From the NCBI GenBank assembly GCA_900113425.1, contig FOZF01000003.1:362888-426887 (forward strand): a stretch of DNA of 64,000 bases, written 5' to 3'. Every line of letters begins with the position of its first letter. Position 1 is the stretch's first letter. This document shows positions 1-8,928 of the stretch, one piece after another. The stretch is from Stenotrophomonas maltophilia. Lineage in GTDB: Bacteria; Pseudomonadota; Gammaproteobacteria; Xanthomonadales; Xanthomonadaceae. The notes below the pieces were generated by a model. It was not told where the DNA came from and made no database searches. It saw only the letters and a list, made by a program, of their open reading frames with translations. The position numbers and the translations under genes were made by a program.

Positions 1-244
1 ATTCCAGCTCGGCATTGCCCGGGCTCTTGGCCTCGAACTGCGGCTCGATGGTATTGACGTATTCGGTGGTGGGAGAGAACGGCAGGTAGGCGCCCGAACG
101 ACGGGTCAGCTCCACCATGCCTTCCAGCAGCTGATGCGCGCGCTCGGAGCCCTCGACATCAATAACGGCCTTCAACGACTCGATCCACTCCTGGGTTTCC
201 ACAGGATTCGGGTCGTTGTTCAGCACCTCGTTCAACCAGTTCAT
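1..244 (-). CDS. aceE: Pyruvate dehydrogenase E1 component, N-terminal part (gene runs off the window)
   Basis: Homodimeric-type E1 subunit of the pyruvate dehydrogenase complex, which decarboxylates pyruvate with thiamine diphosphate and passes the acetyl group to the E2 lipoyl domain. Only the first 81 residues are present: the protein begins MNWLNEVLNNDPNPVETQEW and continues with a segment on joining helices (ERAHQLLEGM) and SPTTEYVNTI, which is characteristic of AceE N-termini. The ATG at 244-242 is the natural start. The thiamine-binding and catalytic parts lie outside the window. A likely promoter sits about 45 bases upstream. Identity is confident from the N-terminal sequence alone. 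Confidence 0.9.
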   Translation of the reverse strand, partial: MNWLNEVLNNDPNPVETQEWIESLKAVIDVEGSERAHQLLEGMVELTRRSGAYLPFSPTTEYVNTIEPQFEAKSPGNAELE

Positions 245-288
245 TAGCGCTCCCATAACCGCACGCACGCGCGCGACTGTTGTATAGA

Positions 289-317
289 TATCTAGACCGC
301 AAAGTGTAGCGCACCAA
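289..317 (-). promoter_or_regulatory. Probable sigma70 promoter of aceE
   Basis: On the minus strand TTGGTG (317-312) and TAGATA (294-289) are separated by 17 bases, a good sigma70 geometry. The predicted start of transcription lies roughly 35-40 bases before the aceE start codon. Assigned by eye. Confidence 0.45.
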
Positions 318-760
318 GGGCTTTCGTCACTTGGCTACGCTGGCGTATGGACGCATGCAGCCAGTGTCCGCAAGGCATGTCCCGCCTGTCTTCGACGGGC
401 CAGCAGGCGCGCTGCAGGCCGCTGCGGCGGGCCTTGGACCGCTTCGGGCACGTCGCGATTGCCCGCCTGGCGCATGTGCAGAACGAAGTGTTACCCAGGG
501 CGATGACCGTTGTAGGGCACGGCCGACCGCGTGTGGGCCTACGCTGGGGGCACCGCCGCTGAATGACTGATGCGGTGTCGCGCCCGGCTCTGGACCGGGC
601 TGCGCCTGCCGCGCAAGGTGGCGGCGAGTGTTGGCACTGCCGCAACGGCCCGCCGTCTGGCTGCCTCGCTCCCTTCCACAGTGGTCCCCGGGGCGCACCG
701 CAAGGGCGCCCTTTCTGTGTACGTGGCCCAAACGCGGCACGGTTGTGGCCGGATCGATGC
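318..760. other. Intergenic region between aceE and the PadR gene, no supported gene
   Basis: Several open frames on both strands cross this stretch, but none has a convincing ribosome site, recognisable protein sequence or consistent codon pattern. They read as open-frame noise of GC-rich DNA. I see no tRNA, repeat family member or strong terminator here. The left edge holds the aceE promoter and the right edge runs into the PadR promoter and operators. Confidence 0.5.
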
Positions 761-815
761 TTGCCGGCGCCTGCCCTATCGATATATCGTTTCGATACTC
801 GTTACCGATATATCG
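761..815 (+). promoter_or_regulatory. Promoter and paired palindromic operators of the PadR-SIP operon
   Basis: Two identical perfect palindromes CGATATATCG occur at 780-789 and 806-815, with centres 26 bases apart, directly before the PadR start codon. A -35-like TTGCCG (761-766) and -10-like TATATC (783-788, 16-base spacer) overlap the first palindrome, so a bound repressor would block transcription. PadR-family regulators usually bind such dyads in their own promoters, so autoregulation is inferred. Confidence 0.6.
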
Positions 816-817
816 AA

Positions 818-1378
818 ATGAGCCGTTCCCCTTCCCCCAGAACCCGTTCCAGCGAATCGGCCGTGCCCCGCCGCCATGGCCAGCCACGCGTGCTGAGCCG
901 GGGCGACCTGCGCCTGCTGGTGCTGGCTTTGATCGGCGAGCAGCCGCGCCATGGCTACGAGCTGATGCAACTGATCAGCAACCAGTTCCTGCAGGCCTAC
1001 ACGCCCAGCGCCGGCACCATGTACCCGCTGCTGGCGAGCTTCGAGCAGGCCGGCTGGGTGGCATCGGAGGAAGTGGAGGGCCGCCGGGTGTTCCGCATTA
1101 CCGCCGCCGGCGAGTTCGAGCTGAAGGTGCAGCGCACCCAGGTGCGCCTGGCCCAGCGACGGGCCTTCGACCGCGCCCGCGAGATCACCAAGGCATCGCT
1201 GCCGCCGCCGCTGGCCAGTGCCCTGCGTGACTTCAAGCGGGCGCTGGTGCATCACCACGGCCGCTGGGCCGAAGGCGAGGCCGAGCAGGTGGCGGCGCTG
1301 CTGTCGCAGGCATCGGCACTGATCAACGGCACCACCGGTAGCGAGCCCGCCTCCCCTTCAACGACCCAGCCAGACTGA
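818..1378 (+). CDS. PadR-family transcriptional regulator, YqjI-like
   Basis: 186-residue winged-helix regulator. Residues about 25-110 carry the PadR fold: LSRGDLRLLVLALI, the HGYELM recognition-helix region, the SAGTMYPLL segment and a wing ending RRVFRITAAG. A helical C-terminal dimerisation region follows. The start is the ATG at 818, two bases past the second operator palindrome; further upstream starts would run through the promoter. It precedes a siderophore-interacting reductase, the same pairing as E. coli yqjI-yqjH, where YqjI is a metal-responsive repressor of the ferric reductase. Unlike E. coli YqjI it has no His/Cys-rich N-terminal metal-binding extension; the N-terminus is Ser/Arg/Pro-rich. 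Metal sensing by this copy is therefore uncertain. Confidence 0.85.
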   Translation: MSRSPSPRTRSSESAVPRRHGQPRVLSRGDLRLLVLALIGEQPRHGYELMQLISNQFLQAYTPSAGTMYPLLASFEQAGWVASEEVEGRRVFRITAAGEFELKVQRTQVRLAQRRAFDRAREITKASLPPPLASALRDFKRALVHHHGRWAEGEAEQVAALLSQASALINGTTGSEPASPSTTQPD

Positions 1379-1436
1379 CTCCAGCCAGGTCTTCCCCACG
1401 CCGCGCCCCCTGCGCGACACCTTTACAGGTATTCCC

Positions 1437-2234
1437 ATGACTGAACATCACAACGCGCGCCTGCGCCTGGATGTGAGATTCCGCGAACTGACGGTGCTGC
1501 GCACCGAGGTGGTCACCCCGCACATGCGCCGCGTCGTGCTGGGCGGCGATGATCTGGCCGGCTTCGATTCGCCCGGCGCCGACGACCACATCAAGCTGTT
1601 CTTCCCCAACGCCAGCGGCGAAATGGTGCTGCCGGTGCTGACTGCCGAAGGCCGCAGCTACCCCGACGGCAAGCAGCCGTCGCCGGCACGCGACTACACC
1701 CCGCGCTGGTGGGACCACGACGCCGGCGAGCTGGCCATCGACTTCGTGCTGCACGACCAGGGCATTGCCGGGCCATGGGCCGAACGGGCGCAGCCGGGCG
1801 ACCAGCTGGTGATCGGCGGCCCGCGCGGCTCGTTCGTGGTGGCCGACAGCTACGACGCCTACGTGCTGATCGGCGATGAGACCGCGCTGCCGGCCATTGC
1901 CCGCTGGCTGGATGTGCTGCCGGAGAGCGCCGAGGTGCAGGCCTTCATCGAAGTGAGCGATGAAGCCGAACGCCAGGACCTGCCGCAGTACGAGAACGTG
2001 CAGATTCACTGGCTGGAACGCAATGGCTTCCCGGCGGCCAGCAGCACACTGCTGGAAGACATGCTGACCGACTTCGAGGCACCGGAGGGCGACACGTTCT
2101 ACTGGATCGCCACCGAATCGCGTCGCGCACGGATGATGCGCAAGTTCATCGAAGGCCATCTGGGCGTGCCGCGTGACTGGATCCGCTCGACCGGCTACTG
2201 GAAGGCGCACCCGGACGATACCGACGGCGACTGA
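1437..2234 (+). CDS. Siderophore-interacting protein (FAD/NAD(P)H ferric reductase, YqjH-like)
   Basis: 265-residue cytoplasmic flavoprotein of the SIP family, which releases iron from ferric siderophores by reduction with NAD(P)H. The FAD-binding domain comes first, with RRVVLGGDDLAGF, DDHIKLFFP and the flavin-contact segment ARDYTPRWWD near residues 85-95. The NAD(P)H domain follows, with DAYVLIGDETALPAIARWL around residue 140-160 and the C-terminal motif RSTGYWKAH typical of the family. It lies 58 bases after the PadR gene on the same strand, so co-transcription and repression through the upstream palindromes are likely. Length is normal for the family. Confidence 0.9.
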   Translation: MTEHHNARLRLDVRFRELTVLRTEVVTPHMRRVVLGGDDLAGFDSPGADDHIKLFFPNASGEMVLPVLTAEGRSYPDGKQPSPARDYTPRWWDHDAGELAIDFVLHDQGIAGPWAERAQPGDQLVIGGPRGSFVVADSYDAYVLIGDETALPAIARWLDVLPESAEVQAFIEVSDEAERQDLPQYENVQIHWLERNGFPAASSTLLEDMLTDFEAPEGDTFYWIATESRRARMMRKFIEGHLGVPRDWIRSTGYWKAHPDDTDGD

Positions 2235-2262
2235 GCGCGCCGCGCTTGCCTCAGTCTGCGTG

Positions 2263-2285
2263 AGCCGGGCATGGCCCGGCTCTAC
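2263..2285 (-). repeat. Single SMAG-type REP palindrome
   Basis: A GTAG-headed palindrome (read on the minus strand GTAGAGCCGGGC followed by its inverted arm) sits in the 106-base gap between two plus-strand genes. It belongs to the S. maltophilia SMAG family by sequence. Confidence 0.8.
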
Positions 2286-2340
2286 AGGCGTCTGGGCAGA
2301 TGCGACAATCGCGCTCCTTTCCAGTTGCAACGAGGCCCCT

Positions 2341-2742
2341 GTGGGCAAACTGACCTTGGCCGGCGTCGATGCGCTGCGCTCCCGCTTCAACGACGACGCC
2401 GCCTGTGATGGCGCGCTGGCGCCCTTCGCTGATCCGGCCGCCCTGCGTGCACCGCTGCGTGATCTGTTGGACGCCCAGCACCGGTTCCTGCAGGCCGAAC
2501 ACGAAGTGGCGCAGGTGGCCGATGTGCTGCGCCGCGACCAGAAGTACGCGCCGGTGGGCCGGCCGTCGGTGCATATCGTGCAGCTGCGCAAGCAGCAGGC
2601 GGCGACCAGGCAGGCCGCGTTGATCGCACGTCAGGTGGTGGCGCAGGCCGCGCAGACCTTCGTGCGGGTGAGTGGCATGACGGTGAAGGCCAAGCAGAGC
2701 CCGAGCGAGGCGTGTGCAGCGTGGCTGGGCGCGCTGCGCTGA
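2341..2742 (+). CDS. Hypothetical protein, 133 residues
   Basis: I do not recognise this protein. It starts at GTG 2341, chosen because an ACGAGG-like ribosome site lies eight bases upstream and because earlier in-frame starts would run through the SMAG repeat and the end of the preceding gene. The sequence is predominantly helical and charged, with a middle segment LRDLLDAQHRFLQAEHEVAQ, no signal peptide and no membrane segment, so it is probably cytoplasmic. A strong terminator follows but points the other way, serving the convergent yceI gene. Reality as a gene is supported by start context and even composition, not by family knowledge. Confidence 0.55.
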   Translation: MGKLTLAGVDALRSRFNDDAACDGALAPFADPAALRAPLRDLLDAQHRFLQAEHEVAQVADVLRRDQKYAPVGRPSVHIVQLRKQQAATRQAALIARQVVAQAAQTFVRVSGMTVKAKQSPSEACAAWLGALR

Positions 2743-2784
2743 GCGCACGTAGCCGGTAGTGGCCAAAGCGCGCTCCCCGCGCCC

Positions 2785-2817
2785 AAAAAAAGAAGGCCCG
2801 CTTCGCAGCGGGCCTTC
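2785..2817 (-). terminator. Rho-independent terminator of the yceI gene
   Basis: An 11-base stem GAAGGCCCGCT/AGCGGGCCTTC with a four-base loop (2792-2817) is followed on the minus strand by a run of seven T (2791-2785). It ends transcription coming from the YceI gene. Confidence 0.85.
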
Positions 2818-2847
2818 TGCCTTCTCACGACGAGTGAGCGGGGTGCA

Positions 2848-3558
2848 TCAAGCGGCCGGCTTCTCGCCGGTGGCTTCGGTGGTGATGCGGATCTTCACTT
2901 CATCGCTGACGTTCGGGGCGTAGGCGCCCACGCCGAAATCGCTGCGCTTGAGGGTGGTGGTGGCATCGAAGCCGGCGGCCGGAACCTTGGCCATCGGGTG
3001 CTCGCCGCCGCCGTTGATGGTGACGTCCAGGGTCACCGGCTTGGTGATGTCCTTGATGGTCAGATCGCCGGTGACGGTCAGCTTGTTGGTGCCGGCCGAT
3101 TCCACCTTGGTGCTCTTGAAGGTGGCCGCCGGGAACTTGGCAGCGTCGAAGAAGTCGGCGCTCTTCAGGTGCTCGTCGAACTTGGCGGTGAAGCTGTTGA
3201 GGCCGCTCAGCGGCAGCTTCACTTCCACGGTGGACTTGGTCACGTCGGCGGCGTCGTACACCAGGGTGCCTTCGGCGTTGCCGAAGTGCGCGCTCGGGTT
3301 GGAGAAGCCGAAGTGGCTCCACTGTGCCAGCACGTCGGTGTGGCTCGGGTCGAGCTTGTAGGTGCCCGAGGCGATCTGGATCGCTTCGGCGGCCGGCGCG
3401 GCAGCGGCAGCATCGGCAGCCGGGGTGGCGGCCGGCTGTTCGGTGGCGGCCGGAGCGGCGGCATCAGCGGCCGGGGCAGCGGTATCGGCCGGCTTGGAGC
3501 AGGCGGCAATGGCCAGGGTCAGGGCCAGCGGCAGCAGCAGTTTACGGGTGGCGCTCAT
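2848..3558 (-). CDS. YceI-family lipoprotein (periplasmic lipid-binding-like protein)
   Basis: 236-residue protein with a signal peptide ending in a lipobox (LAIAAC, Cys about residue 21), an Ala/Pro/Thr-rich linker of about 40 residues, then a YceI beta-barrel domain. The domain shows the family signature YKLDPSHTDVLAQWSHFGFS, followed by the strands SADFFDAAKFPAATFKST and LTIKDITKPVTLDV. YceI domains bind isoprenoid or other amphiphilic lipids in a lipocalin-like pocket; the ligand here is unknown. The start at ATG 3558 has GGAG upstream and gives a proper signal peptide, whereas longer starts would not. Membrane anchoring is inferred from the lipobox. Expressed as a single gene ending at the strong terminator. 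Confidence 0.9.
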   Translation of the reverse strand: MSATRKLLLPLALTLAIAACSKPADTAAPAADAAAPAATEQPAATPAADAAAAAPAAEAIQIASGTYKLDPSHTDVLAQWSHFGFSNPSAHFGNAEGTLVYDAADVTKSTVEVKLPLSGLNSFTAKFDEHLKSADFFDAAKFPAATFKSTKVESAGTNKLTVTGDLTIKDITKPVTLDVTINGGGEHPMAKVPAAGFDATTTLKRSDFGVGAYAPNVSDEVKIRITTEATGEKPAA

Positions 3559-3643
3559 CTGAGGAACTCTCCGGATCGTAGGGTGGGTACAGGGTGCAGC
3601 AATGGCCCGCCGCAACCGGCGGGCCCGAAACCGATACAGCGAC

Positions 3644-4234
3644 TTACGCGATGCGCGCCGCTTCGTCGAACGACAGACGCGGCAGGCGCGGGAACAGGCC
3701 CGCCGGGTCACCGTACCCCAGGTTGACCAGGAAATTCGACTTGATGCTGGTGCCGGCGAAGAAGGCTTCATCGACCTTGGCCGGGTCGAAGCCGGACATC
3801 GGGCCGGCATCCAGGCCCAGCGCGCGCGCGGCCAGGATCAGGTAGGCGCCCTGCAGGCTGCCGTTGCGGATGGCGGCCTCGTGGCGGCCTTCCTGCGGGC
3901 CGTCGAACCAGGACTTGGCATCGGCGTGCGGGAACAGGTACGGCAGCTTCTCATGGAAATCCAGGTCGAAACCGATGATGACGGTGACCGGTGCGGCCAT
4001 GGTCTTGTCGTGGTTGCCTTCGGACAGCGCCGGGGCCAGCTTGGCCTTGGCTTCGGCCGACTTCACGAACACGAAGCGCGCCGGGCTCGCGTTGGCCGCG
4101 GTCGGGCCCCACTTCACCAGCTCGTACAGTTCCTGCAGCAGGCTGTCGTCCACCGGGGTGTCGAGGAAAGCATTCTGGGTGCGGGCGGTGCGGAACAGCT
4201 GATCCAGTGCGGCGGCGTCAAGCGCGTGGGACAT
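3644..4234 (-). CDS. Nitroreductase-family malonic semialdehyde reductase (RutE/HadB type)
   Basis: 196-residue FMN-dependent reductase. Sequence along the chain matches the RutE subgroup closely: [29 protein letters not shown] (FMN binding), [40 protein letters not shown], and the end [10 protein letters not shown]. RutE reduces malonic semialdehyde to 3-hydroxypropionate in pyrimidine catabolism. No other rut genes are nearby, so the physiological substrate could be another small aldehyde or quinone. It lies 85 bases upstream of yceI on the same strand and may share a transcript with it. Confidence 0.85.
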   Translation of the reverse strand: MSHALDAAALDQLFRTARTQNAFLDTPVDDSLLQELYELVKWGPTAANASPARFVFVKSAEAKAKLAPALSEGNHDKTMAAPVTVIIGFDLDFHEKLPYLFPHADAKSWFDGPQEGRHEAAIRNGSLQGAYLILAARALGLDAGPMSGFDPAKVDEAFFAGTSIKSNFLVNLGYGDPAGLFPRLPRLSFDEAARIA

Positions 4235-4354
4235 CGGTGCATCTCCAGGGCGGCGAAGGGGAGTCAGTGCCCGCGGGCAACGCGGGGCGAAACGACCAGC
4301 CGCAGTGTAGAGTGTCGCGACTGTTGCAACACCCAGCAGGGCTGAAACGAATTA

Positions 4355-5320
4355 ATGCCAATGGTGAAACGATCGAGCGCACCGTGGACGGTCACCGATG
4401 GCCGTGCAGGCAATGTCCGCCAGGCGGTCGCGCTGGCCTCGGCGCTGCGCCGGGGCACCTATCGGCCCGTGGTGCTGCAACCTCGAGCGCCGTGGCGCTG
4501 GGTCACCCCGCGGCGCCTGCCCGGGGATGCCAACGGCTACGGCGATGCGTTCGCGGCACTGGCTGCCGAGCCCCCTGCGCTGGCGATCGGCTGTGGCCGC
4601 CAGGCCGCCGGTGCGCTGCGCGTGCTGCGCGCCCGCGGCACGCAGGTGGTGCAGATCCTCGACCCGCGCATCGGCGCCCGGCATTGGGACGTGGTGGTGG
4701 TACCCGAGCATGACCGCCTACGCGGCAGCAATGTGCTGACCTTGATCGGCAGCCTCAACCCGGTCGATGACGACTGGCTGGCCTGGGGACGGGCCGCGTT
4801 CGCCGGCTTCAGCACCCTGCCCGGTCCGCGTACTGCACTGCTGGTGGGCGGCCCGACGCCGCTGGCGCCGTGGGACGAGGCAGCGATGGTCGCGGTGTTT
4901 CGGGCGCTGGCCGCGCAGATCCGCAGTGAAGGCGGCAGCCTGCTGGCCACGACCTCACGGCGCACCCCGCCTGCACTGGCCGAGATCCTGCGCGCGACCT
5001 TCGCCGACCTGCCGCACGTGATCTGGGGCGACGGCGGCGACGGCGTGAATCCCTACGGTGGCCTGCTCGGCTGGGCCAACCGGGTGGTGGTCTCGCCGGA
5101 TTCGGTGAACCTGCTGTCCGAGGCCTGCGCCACGCGCATGCCGGTAAGCGTGGCGCTGGCGGAGACTGCGCAGGGACGCCTCGCCCGCTTCCAGCAGCAG
5201 CTGCACGAGCGCGGACGGCTGCAGACACGCTGGCTGGACTGGCAGTACGACCGCATCGAGCCGCTGCGCGAAACCGCGCGCATCGCCGCCGAGGTGAGGT
5301 CGCGGCTGGCATTGGAGTAA
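4355..5320 (+). CDS. ELM1/DUF1022-family protein (glycosyltransferase-like fold)
   Basis: 321-residue protein of the family named after plant mitochondrial fission ELM1. Recognisable segments are WTVTDGRAGNVRQAVALASAL at the N-terminus, LAIGCGRQAAGALRVLRARG, VQILDPRIGARHWDVVVVPEHD, TLIGSLNPV, and near the C-terminus YGGLLGWANRVVVSPDSVNLLSEA. In bacteria these proteins are often encoded near lipopolysaccharide or glycan genes and have a GT-B-like arrangement, but no activity is established. No signal peptide. Two Met codons six bases apart (4355 and 4361) are both possible starts; neither has a strong ribosome site. A monocistronic unit is likely. Confidence 0.8.
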   Translation: MPMVKRSSAPWTVTDGRAGNVRQAVALASALRRGTYRPVVLQPRAPWRWVTPRRLPGDANGYGDAFAALAAEPPALAIGCGRQAAGALRVLRARGTQVVQILDPRIGARHWDVVVVPEHDRLRGSNVLTLIGSLNPVDDDWLAWGRAAFAGFSTLPGPRTALLVGGPTPLAPWDEAAMVAVFRALAAQIRSEGGSLLATTSRRTPPALAEILRATFADLPHVIWGDGGDGVNPYGGLLGWANRVVVSPDSVNLLSEACATRMPVSVALAETAQGRLARFQQQLHERGRLQTRWLDWQYDRIEPLRETARIAAEVRSRLALE

Positions 5321-5420
5321 CCCCCACCGTTGACGGCTGGCGTGTTCCTGAACGGGTGATTTTGGATTTGCCTTTGGTCGCGCGGATAATGGGCGATTCC
5401 CTGATTTCCTTTGGCTCGCC

Positions 5421-5987
5421 ATGTCCGTGCGTCCTGCCCCCGTTTTTGCCCCGCTGACCCCGCGCGCCCTGGTGCTGGCGGTGCTGGCGATGGGCGCGGT
5501 GGTGCTGCTGTCGAACGTGCTGGTGCAGTACCCGATCAACGACTGGCTGACCTGGGGTGCGTTCAGCTATCCCGTCGCGTTCCTGGTGAGCAATCTGATC
5601 AACCGCCGCTTCGGCCCGGGACCCGCCCGGCGCGTGGCCTGGATCGGTTTCGCGGTGGCGGTACTGTTGTCGGTCTGGGTGGCGACGCCGCGCATCGCCA
5701 TCGCATCGTGCTCGGCCTTCATCGTGGCCCAGCTGCTGGACATCACCGTGTTCGACCGCCTGCGCCGGGGCAGCTGGTGGCGTGCGCCGATGGTGGCCAC
5801 CACCTGCAGCGCGGCGGTGGACACCACGATCTTCTGGTCGATTGCCTTTGCCGGTTCCAGCCTGCCGTGGGTGAGCTGGGCGGCGGGCGATCTGGCGGTG
5901 AAGCTGGCCATCGGCGTGTGCCTGCTGGCGCCGTTCCGCGCGCTGCTGTGGAAGATGGCGCCGCTGCGCGCGGAAAGCGCACGTTGA
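5421..5987 (+). CDS. VUT-family (YhhQ-like) queuosine precursor transporter
   Basis: 188-residue inner-membrane protein with about five to six hydrophobic segments. It matches the VUT/YhhQ family: VLLSNVLVQYPIN in the first segment, TWGAFSYPVAFLVSNLINRRFGP, ASCSAFIVAQLLDITVFDRLRR and the later AVDTTIFWSIAF. YhhQ imports the 7-deazaguanine precursors preQ0 and preQ1 used to make queuosine in tRNA. Many relatives are governed by preQ1 riboswitches, but I could not fold one in the 100 bases upstream. Substrate assignment is by family. Confidence 0.8.
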   Translation: MSVRPAPVFAPLTPRALVLAVLAMGAVVLLSNVLVQYPINDWLTWGAFSYPVAFLVSNLINRRFGPGPARRVAWIGFAVAVLLSVWVATPRIAIASCSAFIVAQLLDITVFDRLRRGSWWRAPMVATTCSAAVDTTIFWSIAFAGSSLPWVSWAAGDLAVKLAIGVCLLAPFRALLWKMAPLRAESAR

Positions 5988-5990
5988 TTC

Positions 5991-6119
5991 CGCCGGGCAT
6001 GGCCCGGCGCCACCGTTGCTCCTGTTCGGGTAGCGCCGGGCACGGTCCAGCGCGCTTGTTTGGATGACGCCGGCATGGCGCAGCGCGCCTGTTCGGGTAG
6101 CGCCGGGCCATGCCCGGCG
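5991..6119. repeat. SMAG-type REP cluster between convergent genes
   Basis: A minus-oriented SMAG palindrome at 5991-6013 and a plus-oriented one at 6097-6119 flank a decayed copy around 6029-6050 (TAGCGCCGGGCACGG without an intact second arm). They fill the gap between the VUT transporter and glnE, 14 bases past the glnE stop codon. Confidence 0.85.
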
Positions 6120-6132
6120 GCCTCGCTGCCCA

Positions 6133-8928
6133 TCAGCCGAACGGCAGGCCGGCCGCTCGACAGGCTGCGCTGATCGCTGCGCAGGCCTCTTCAATGGCCG
6201 GTGTGGTCGGTGCCAGCCGCGGGCGACGGTCCAGCGTGCAGGCCAGGCCCACGTCCAGCAGCGTGGCATGCGCAGCGTGCAGCGCCTGCGCGGTGGCAAC
6301 CGGCAGGAATTCCGCGGCGGCCAGTGCATCGATCAATGACGGCGTATCGCGGGGTGACAGCAGCGCCGGTACCTGCGCACTGCGCTCGAGCACACCGGTC
6401 TGCAGCAGGAACTCCAGGTCCACCACGCCGCCAGCGCCCTGCTTCAGGTCGATGCGCGCGGCATCGCTGCGGTCCAGTTCGGTGCGCATGCGCCCTCGCA
6501 TCTTCAGCACATCGGCATACAGGGTGGCGGGGTCGCGTGCACGGCCCAGGGTCTGCGCACGCACCTGCTCGAAGTCGGCCAGCAGGCTGGCATCACCGGC
6601 CACGCCGCGCGCACGCACCAGCGCCTGATGCTCCCAGGTCCACGCGCGTTCGCGCTGGTACTCGGTGTAACTGGCCAGGGACGAGACCAGCGAGCCTTTG
6701 CCGCCGTCCGGCCGCAGGCGCACATCGATGTCGTACAGGCGACCGGCGGCGGTGACCGCGCCGAGCAGGGCCATCACCTTCTGTGCCAGCCGCGCGTACC
6801 AGCGTCCCGGCTCCAGCGCGCGCGCGCCATCGCTGGTCTCCACGCCCGCCGGATGGTCGTGCAGGAACACCAGGTCCAGGTCGGAACCGAAGCCGAGTTC
6901 GAGGCCCCCCAGGCTGCCATAGCCGATGATCGCAAAGCGCCCACCGGGAATGCCGCCGTGCGCGGCCTGCATGTCGGCCTCGGCCATGGCCAGCACCGTG
7001 ACCACCACCGCCTGCGCCAGCTCGGCCAGCTGGCGGGTGCTGTCGACCGCGCCCTGCCGTCCGTCCAGCGTGGCCATCGCCATGCGGAAACTCAGCGCCA
7101 GCCGGGTTTCGTTGAGCCAGCGCAACGCAGCTTCCGGATCTTCGACCGTCAGCGCCTGCTGGCATTCGGCCAGCATGCCGGCCGCATCCGGCATCGGGCC
7201 GGACACGCGCACGTCCAGCAGTTCGTCCAGCAGCAACGGATAGGCCGCCAGGCGCTCGGCCAGCAGCGCGCTGCGCGCCAGCACATCCACCAGCCGCGCC
7301 AGCGCACTGGGCTGTTCGTCCAGCAGGGCCAGATAGCTGGTCCGGCGCAGCACCGCCTGCAGCAGGCCGAGTACGCGCTTGAGCGCGGCATCCGGTTGCG
7401 GCGAGCGCGTGGCGGCATGCAGCAACGCCGGCAGCACGCGGTCCAGCCGCGCGCGTGCGGCGTCAGACAGCGACTTCACGCCGGCGCTCTGCGCGAAATC
7501 GCGCAGCGACTGGTCGGCGCCGTTCGCGTCGAGAAAACCGGCTTCGGCCAGCAACGGCGCATCACTGCCACCGGGCAGGCTGCGCCAGTAGTTGGCCAGC
7601 GCGTCCGGCGCCGCCTGGCCCTTGCGCGGTGCCAGCAACGCAGCGAACTCGGTGCTGACCCGCTGCTGCTGCACGGTCAGTGCAGCGCGCAGCGTCTCCC
7701 AGTCCGGGTAACCCAGGCCCAGGGCGATGCGCTCGCGGTCGATCGCATCGCTGGGCAGCACATGCGTCTGCGCATCGCGCAGCATCTGCAGCCGGTTCTC
7801 CAGGCGGCGCAGGAACAGGTAGGCCTGCTCCAGCGATGCGCCGTCTTCGGGCGCGATCTGGCCCGCCGCCACCAGCGCCTGCAGCGCCACCAGCAGGCGA
7901 CGTTCACGCAGGGCCGGTTCACGGCCGCCACGGATCAGCTGCAGTGCCTGGCACAGGAATTCGATTTCGCGGATGCCACCGGCACCGCGTTTGATGTCTT
8001 CATGCAGTTCGCGGCGCGCGACTTCAGCGGTGATCGCAGCCTTCATCTCGCGCAGTCCGTCCAGCGCGGTGAAGTCCAGATAGCGTCGATAGACGAACGG
8101 GCGCAGGGTCTGCAGCCACGCCTCACCGTCAGCGATATCACCGGCCACGGCACGTGCCTTCAACCAGGCGTAGCGCTCCCAGTCGCGGCCCTCTCGCTGG
8201 AAGTACTGGTCCATCGCAGCGAACGACAGCGCAACGCGGCCGGCACTACCGAACGGGCGCAGGCGCAGGTCGACGCGGTGGCTGAAGCCATCGACGGTGG
8301 TTTCATCCAGCAGCTTGGCCAGGCGCTGGCCGAGCCGTGCGAAGTACTCTTCGGCGGCCAGCGGACGCGGTCCGTCCGATTCACCGCCCTGCGGGTAGGC
8401 GTAGACCAGGTCGATGTCGGAGCTGAAGTTGAGTTCGCCGCCGCCGAGCTTGCCCAGGCCAAATACGACAAGTTGCTCGACGCGGCCCTCGTCATCACGG
8501 ATCACGCCGTGGCGCTGTGCGAATTCCTGCTGCAGGGCATCCAGCGCCAGCCGCAGGCAGTCTTCGGCCAGGGCGGTGGCGCCGGCCAGGGTCTGCGCCA
8601 CATCGTCCAATCCGGCCAGATCGCGCCAGACCAGGCGGGTCGACATCGCCGCACGCCAACGCCGCAGCTGCGCCGGCCATTCGCCGGGCTGCACCGGGTC
8701 GAGCACCGGTGCCGGCAACGGTGGGCACCCCGGCAGAGCCAATTGCGACAAAAGGCCGGGCTGCCGCACCAGCGTGTCCAGAGCGAAGTCACTGGCGATG
8801 GCCAGGTGGGTCAGCAGGGGCCGCAGGTCGGCCGGGATCGGTTCCGGAACCACCTGGGCCAGGCGCGACAGGGCGCGATCAACCAGGGGCTGCAGCGCGG
8901 CGGGCAGTTCGGCGGGGGCGAGGGTCAT
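6133..8928 (-). CDS. glnE: Bifunctional glutamine synthetase adenylyltransferase/adenylyl-removing enzyme
   Basis: 931-residue enzyme that adenylylates glutamine synthetase to inactivate it and removes AMP by phosphorolysis, under control of PII and glutamine. Two nucleotidyltransferase domains are visible. The N-terminal one carries [20 protein letters not shown] near residues 156-175 (adenylyl-removing). The C-terminal one carries [20 protein letters not shown] near residues 672-691 (adenylylating). Each has the GSxxG...DxD metal site. Length is slightly below E. coli GlnE (946). Start ATG 8928 gives the [16 protein letters not shown]-terminus; reading further upstream enters non-coding DNA with a terminator. 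It is alone in its transcription unit. Confidence 0.95.
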   Translation of the reverse strand: MTLAPAELPAALQPLVDRALSRLAQVVPEPIPADLRPLLTHLAIASDFALDTLVRQPGLLSQLALPGCPPLPAPVLDPVQPGEWPAQLRRWRAAMSTRLVWRDLAGLDDVAQTLAGATALAEDCLRLALDALQQEFAQRHGVIRDDEGRVEQLVVFGLGKLGGGELNFSSDIDLVYAYPQGGESDGPRPLAAEEYFARLGQRLAKLLDETTVDGFSHRVDLRLRPFGSAGRVALSFAAMDQYFQREGRDWERYAWLKARAVAGDIADGEAWLQTLRPFVYRRYLDFTALDGLREMKAAITAEVARRELHEDIKRGAGGIREIEFLCQALQLIRGGREPALRERRLLVALQALVAAGQIAPEDGASLEQAYLFLRRLENRLQMLRDAQTHVLPSDAIDRERIALGLGYPDWETLRAALTVQQQRVSTEFAALLAPRKGQAAPDALANYWRSLPGGSDAPLLAEAGFLDANGADQSLRDFAQSAGVKSLSDAARARLDRVLPALLHAATRSPQPDAALKRVLGLLQAVLRRTSYLALLDEQPSALARLVDVLARSALLAERLAAYPLLLDELLDVRVSGPMPDAAGMLAECQQALTVEDPEAALRWLNETRLALSFRMAMATLDGRQGAVDSTRQLAELAQAVVVTVLAMAEADMQAAHGGIPGGRFAIIGYGSLGGLELGFGSDLDLVFLHDHPAGVETSDGARALEPGRWYARLAQKVMALLGAVTAAGRLYDIDVRLRPDGGKGSLVSSLASYTEYQRERAWTWEHQALVRARGVAGDASLLADFEQVRAQTLGRARDPATLYADVLKMRGRMRTELDRSDAARIDLKQGAGGVVDLEFLLQTGVLERSAQVPALLSPRDTPSLIDALAAAEFLPVATAQALHAAHATLLDVGLACTLDRRPRLAPTTPAIEEACAAISAACRAAGLPFG

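Noticed and set aside
331..887. Several short frames between aceE and the PadR gene
   Set aside because: No ribosome sites or recognisable sequences, mutually overlapping on both strands, and crossing the promoter and operators of PadR.
3644..4234. Nitroreductase as a nitrofuran-type drug-activating enzyme
   Set aside because: Sequence follows the RutE/malonic semialdehyde reductase subgroup throughout rather than the NfsA/NfsB groups.
5321..5420. Possible preQ1 riboswitch before the VUT/YhhQ transporter
   Set aside because: Relatives of this transporter are often riboswitch-controlled, but I could not find the short pseudoknot-type hairpin plus A-rich tail expected of a preQ1-I aptamer.
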